DNA of 7,530 nucleotides, taken from NCBI GenBank assembly GCA_028706995.1, contig JAQTVR010000051.1, positions 1 through 7,530 of the forward strand, given 5' to 3'. The notes beneath the pieces are model-generated. The model was not told where the DNA came from. It saw nothing but the letters and a program-made list of their open reading frames with translations, and ran no database searches. Numbering within the stretch: position 1 is the first letter of the stretch; each line of letters opens with the position of its first letter. The stretch comes from Dehalococcoidales bacterium. Its GTDB lineage: Bacteria; Chloroflexota; Dehalococcoidia; Dehalococcoidales; UBA5627. Made by a program: the position numbers and the translations under genes. Positions 5,046-7,530 of this stretch are shown here, one piece after another.

Positions 5046-5088
5046 CCGCCGATAGGCGGACAGTAACAAGAGCTTCCGCGCAAGCGGA
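5046..5088 (+). promoter_or_regulatory. two tandem tetraloop hairpins before the small terminase gene
   Basis: CCGCC (5046-5050) and GGCGG (5055-5059) close the loop GATA. TCCGC (5075-5079) and GCGGA (5084-5088) close the loop GCAA, a GNRA tetraloop. The two 5-bp hairpins lie 15 bases apart in the 106-base gap between genes, 30 bases before ATG 5119. Neither is followed by a T tract, so they are not simple terminators. They may be RNA-stability, processing or protein-binding sites. Confidence 0.4.
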
Positions 5089-5118
5089 TAACAAAACAAC
5101 GACTAGGAAGAACGCAAA

Positions 5119-5697
5119 ATGATCCAAGATACCACCGCCACCAGCACACCGGCCATCCAACAAACGCACGATATAGGCGATCCTGACAAGCCGGAAAGCG
5201 CCCAAACTAGCGAAAAACCACATAAACAACCAAAAAGCACCACCAAGTCACCGCAAAACCTCCGGCCAAGATCAGCAAGGGCAAACAAAATAATCGAGTT
5301 AAAAGAGACAAACCCGGCGCTCACAGTCCGGGAAATAGCAACCCTGACAAACTGCGATCATTCCAACGTAGTGCGAGTCCTGCAAAGATACGGCATCGTA
5401 GCCCAGGAGGTCAACGAGTTTAAGGATCACAGGGCAGAGGTGTTAGCAGGGTTACAGCATAGACTAATTCAATCTATCACCTCCGAGGACATTAAAAAGG
5501 CTCCACTAGGCTCCCGGATACTCGCTGCGGCTCAATTATACGACAAAGAGAGACTGGAGACAGGCAAATCAACCGGCAATCTGGCTATGATTACCTTCCA
5601 AATGCCGACCCCCGACCCAGTGCCGGAAGAGTTCAAAGTGGAGGGAAACGTAATCGAGGCGCAAAGTGGAGCGCAAGCCGATGCCGGAAACGGCTGA
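5119..5697 (+). CDS. probable small terminase subunit (HTH DNA-binding protein)
   Basis: The protein has 192 residues. Residues 1-50 are low-complexity and rich in Thr, Pro, Lys, Ser and Gln, likely disordered. Residues about 55-95 hold a helix-turn-helix (RANKIIELKETNPALTVREI, then ATLTNCDHSNVVRVLQRYGI). Residues 100-150 are helical (HRAEVLAGLQHRLIQSITSE, then SRILAAAQLYDKERLE), as in the oligomerising core of small terminase subunits, and the tail is Pro- and Glu-rich. The small subunit recognises the phage packaging site and feeds the DNA to the large subunit. The call rests on this layout and on the large terminase gene 290 bases downstream. A transcription factor is the alternative. AGGAAGAA (5105-5112) precedes ATG 5119. 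Confidence 0.7.
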   Translation: MIQDTTATSTPAIQQTHDIGDPDKPESAQTSEKPHKQPKSTTKSPQNLRPRSARANKIIELKETNPALTVREIATLTNCDHSNVVRVLQRYGIVAQEVNEFKDHRAEVLAGLQHRLIQSITSEDIKKAPLGSRILAAAQLYDKERLETGKSTGNLAMITFQMPTPDPVPEEFKVEGNVIEAQSGAQADAGNG

Positions 5698-5758
5698 AAC
5701 GCAGTCAAATAATCCTGCTCCACTGGATTTTCGCAACGAACCACCGCGAAATCATTGA
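5681..5758 (+). CDS. possible 25-residue overlapping ORF
   Basis: ATG 5681 opens a frame in the tail of the small terminase gene (MPETAETQSNNPAPLDFRNE, then PPRNH) that ends at TGA 5756-5758. GGAG at 5667-5670 lies rather far upstream. The amino acid mix looks protein-like, but the frame is short and ends in the promoter that follows. It could be the broken start of a lost gene. No function can be given. Confidence 0.2.
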   Translation: MPETAETQSNNPAPLDFRNEPPRNH

Positions 5759-5783
5759 GGAAAAAAACGCAACGTCCTATAAT
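5755..5783 (+). promoter_or_regulatory. sigma70-type promoter ahead of the large terminase gene
   Basis: TTGAGG (5755-5760, four of six consensus bases) and a perfect TATAAT (5778-5783) are exactly 17 bases apart. The start of transcription would fall near 5790, giving a leader of about 200 bases before the large terminase ATG at 5987. The hairpin pair TTTCGC (5729-5734) and GCGAAA (5746-5751) stands just upstream of the -35 box and could be an operator. Confidence 0.65.
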
Positions 5784-5799
5784 GTTACAATATGTAAAC

Positions 5800-5994
5800 A
5801 TGGTAAAACAGGCACAAGTGGAGGGTGAAGGGCAAAAACCTTATGTCAAATGTGTCCGAGGTGCAGGATGTGGGGAGCGAAGCTGGAAACCCAGGAAAAG
5901 TCGTCCCCCCTGGGAGAGAAAAAGCGGGGTATTGAAATCCTATATATCATACCCCCTCCCTGCAATTTCAAAAATAAAAGGTTTTTATGGGTAA
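5800..5994 (+). CDS. doubtful small ORF, half zinc-ribbon-like
   Basis: The frame from ATG 5800 (64 residues) contains VKCVRGAGCGERSWKPRKSR, which recalls the first half of a small zinc ribbon (C..CG..W.PR), but the second Cys pair expected after it is absent. It ends eight bases inside the large terminase gene. There is no ribosome site before ATG 5800, and GTG 5818 is no better. A competing 30-codon frame from ATG 5843 to 5935 in another phase has AAGGG upstream. I think the stretch is mainly an untranslated leader or a decayed gene. Confidence 0.25.
   Translation: MVKQAQVEGEGQKPYVKCVRGAGCGERSWKPRKSRPPWERKSGVLKSYISYPLPAISKIKGFYG
5890..5971 (+). promoter_or_regulatory. structured leader of the large terminase mRNA
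   Basis: Three inverted repeats fall in 82 bases. CCCAGG (5890-5895) pairs with CCTGGG (5909-5914). GGGGTAT (5926-5932) pairs with ATACCCC (5949-5955). TTGAAAT (5932-5938) pairs with ATTTCAA (5965-5971). The last two are interleaved in the order A, B, A', B', so they form either a pseudoknot or two exclusive hairpins. The second one ends just before AAAGG (5976-5981), the ribosome site of the terminase gene, so translational control is possible. Confidence 0.4.
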
Positions 5995-7530
5995 GTTCAA
6001 CACAGGCACAGGGATAAAAGACGGGAAGTTGGTTGACGCCTATATACCACATCCTAAGCAGGTGTTGTTTCATAAGACTTGTGCCAACGAGGTTCTCTTT
6101 GGAGGAAGCGCCGGGCCTGGTAAGAGCAGGGCGTTGAGGGCTGAGGCTCTTCGGTGGGCCTGCACGATACCGGGATTGCAGATATACTTATTTCGTCGGA
6201 CGTTTCCTGAGTTGGAAAAGAATCATATCATTCCTTCGCAGATGGAGTTTCCGAAGGATTTGGGTGAGTATAAGAGTCAGGCTCGAAGGTGGGAGTTCTT
6301 CAATGGTTCAATGCTGCACTTTTGTCATTGCCAATATGAGCAGGATGTTTTCCAGTATCAGGGCGCGGAGATACACCTTCTTTTGATTGACGAGCTTACT
6401 ACGTTCACGAAGTTTCAATATGATTATTTAAGAGGTCGTGTTCGTTGCACCTTGCCGGTTCCAGAGAAGTTTAAGCACAAGGTTCCTGGGATTTACTGCG
6501 CTAGTAACCCCGGTGGCGTTGGGCATACTTTTTGTCGGGCGAGATGGGTGGATTACGCAAAGGCTATGGAGGTCAAGCGTGCGCCGGTTTTAGAGGGTGG
6601 GATGCTGAGGCAATATATCCCTGCTTTGTTGGAAGACAACCCTACACTAACCTCTACTGACCCCGGATACCGTTCTAGGTTGGAGGCGTTGCCTGAACCT
6701 TACAGAACGGCTTATTTAAAGGGCGATTGGGATATATTTATCGGTCAGGCGTTTGATTTCTATTACGACTACCACGTTATCAAAGACCATCCTGTGCCGT
6801 CTGGTGCGCCGGTTTACATGACGTTTGACTGGGGCTTTGGCGCTCCGTTTTCAGTGGGCTGGTGGTATGTGGATCAAGACGGAAGGATTGTCCGGTTCAG
6901 TGAGTGGTATGGATGGGACGGAAATCAAAATAAGGGGTTAAGACTGACCGATATTGAAGTCGCTGACGGGATTAACACCAGAGAACAGGCGATGGGTGTT
7001 GTGAATGTAGTCCAGCGGATTGCTGGCCCTGACTGCTTTCGGAAGAAACCTGATTATCGAGGCGGAGGGCAGGGGCCTTCTACTGCGGAGATTTTTTCCA
7101 ACAGGAATTTATTTTTGACCGCCGGTGACGCCAACAGGAAATTAAAGATTCGCCAGTTTAGAAATCGGTTGATGATTCCCAAAGACGAGAAGGGCGAAGT
7201 GTGTGGAAGACCCATGTTGCAAGTCTTTGAGTCCTGCACACAGTTTATCCGCACGATACCCGCTATTTCGGCTATGCCTAGCAATCCAGAGGACATTGAT
7301 ACAACGGGCGAGGATCATATCTATGATGAATGTTGCCATATATGTATGGCGCGTCCCATTAACTTTGACGACACAAAGCTTGTTTTAAAACCTCTTTCCA
7401 CCGTCATTATTGACGCATTGGACAAGAAGCAACCTGACGAGGAATTTGGGGATTATGTTGCGTCGGAGACAGACGCATTTGAGAAAGCTATGGGATATGG
7501 CCATAGAGACATGGGGTTGATTTATGACAG
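5987..7530 (+). CDS. terL: terminase large subunit (ATPase-nuclease), 3' end outside window
   Basis: The frame is open from ATG 5987 to the window end, 514 codons, without a stop. The N-terminal ATPase has Walker A GGSAGPGKS (39-47, Lys46), the adenine-side RRTFPELE block, Walker B LLLIDE with Asp135 and catalytic Glu136, and a coupling-type CASNPGGVGH segment. The C-terminal RNase H-like nuclease begins with FDWGFG (Asp281) and ends with GEDHIYDE (Asp443, Asp447). The middle acidic position, often ADP in relatives, reads AGPDCF here. The enzyme powers DNA packaging into the prohead and cuts the concatemer. AAAGG five to six bases before ATG 5987 is a moderate ribosome site. The promoter at 5755 and the leader probably drive it. 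The reading stays clean throughout, with no frameshift. Confidence 0.95.
   Translation, partial: MGKFNTGTGIKDGKLVDAYIPHPKQVLFHKTCANEVLFGGSAGPGKSRALRAEALRWACTIPGLQIYLFRRTFPELEKNHIIPSQMEFPKDLGEYKSQARRWEFFNGSMLHFCHCQYEQDVFQYQGAEIHLLLIDELTTFTKFQYDYLRGRVRCTLPVPEKFKHKVPGIYCASNPGGVGHTFCRARWVDYAKAMEVKRAPVLEGGMLRQYIPALLEDNPTLTSTDPGYRSRLEALPEPYRTAYLKGDWDIFIGQAFDFYYDYHVIKDHPVPSGAPVYMTFDWGFGAPFSVGWWYVDQDGRIVRFSEWYGWDGNQNKGLRLTDIEVADGINTREQAMGVVNVVQRIAGPDCFRKKPDYRGGGQGPSTAEIFSNRNLFLTAGDANRKLKIRQFRNRLMIPKDEKGEVCGRPMLQVFESCTQFIRTIPAISAMPSNPEDIDTTGEDHIYDECCHICMARPINFDDTKLVLKPLSTVIIDALDKKQPDEEFGDYVASETDAFEKAMGYGHRDMGLIYD

Noticed and set aside
1..7530. tRNA genes, insertion sequences, integrase or attachment sites
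   Set aside because: I looked for cloverleaf-like segments, transposase or recombinase motifs and flanking repeats and saw none that I could support.

Overview
The window looks like a stretch of a tailed double-stranded DNA phage or prophage, running from the end of the early (replication) genes into the packaging genes. All convincing genes are on the + strand, tightly packed, with ordinary Shine-Dalgarno sites and sigma70-like promoters, so the host is a bacterium. The host group cannot be fixed from the sequence. Some small Cys-rich reading frames recall mobile elements of anaerobic Gram-negative bacteria, but that is only an impression.

Replication block (1-4085): the 3' end of an unidentified gene, a 65-residue protein of unknown function, a DUF1376-type replication initiator, a complete DnaB-type replicative helicase, a frameshifted mini-gene, an 82-residue protein ending in an SSB-like DVPF tip, an Rnl2-type RNA ligase and a YopX-family protein. 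Several of these overlap by a few bases, as in one co-translated early operon. Inside the initiator gene is a cluster of 12-bp-spaced TATAGTTG repeats, two identical 14-bp palindromes, a TCACCT hexamer array and an 8-bp hairpin, together a good candidate for the phage replication origin.

Module boundary (4086-4577): this stretch changes sharply in composition (39 of 60 bases are G or C at 4261-4320, against 12 of 60 at 3721-3780 and 11 of 60 at 4921-4980) and holds decayed genes. One is a + strand frame broken by a single in-frame TGA. The other is a minus-strand zinc-ribbon remnant that still has its own rho-independent terminator. Next to them is a well-formed promoter whose predicted transcript would start at, or within a base or two of, the ATG of the next gene.

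Packaging block (4578-7530): a Cys-cluster plus sigma-region-4-like regulator, a short leader with two tetraloop hairpins, a helix-turn-helix protein that is probably the small terminase subunit, a second strong promoter with a structured leader, and the large terminase subunit, which runs off the window end. A reasonable model is that the early operon makes the replication machinery (initiator loading DnaB at the intragenic origin), the Cys/HTH regulator links early and late expression, and the two terminase subunits then package the replicated DNA.
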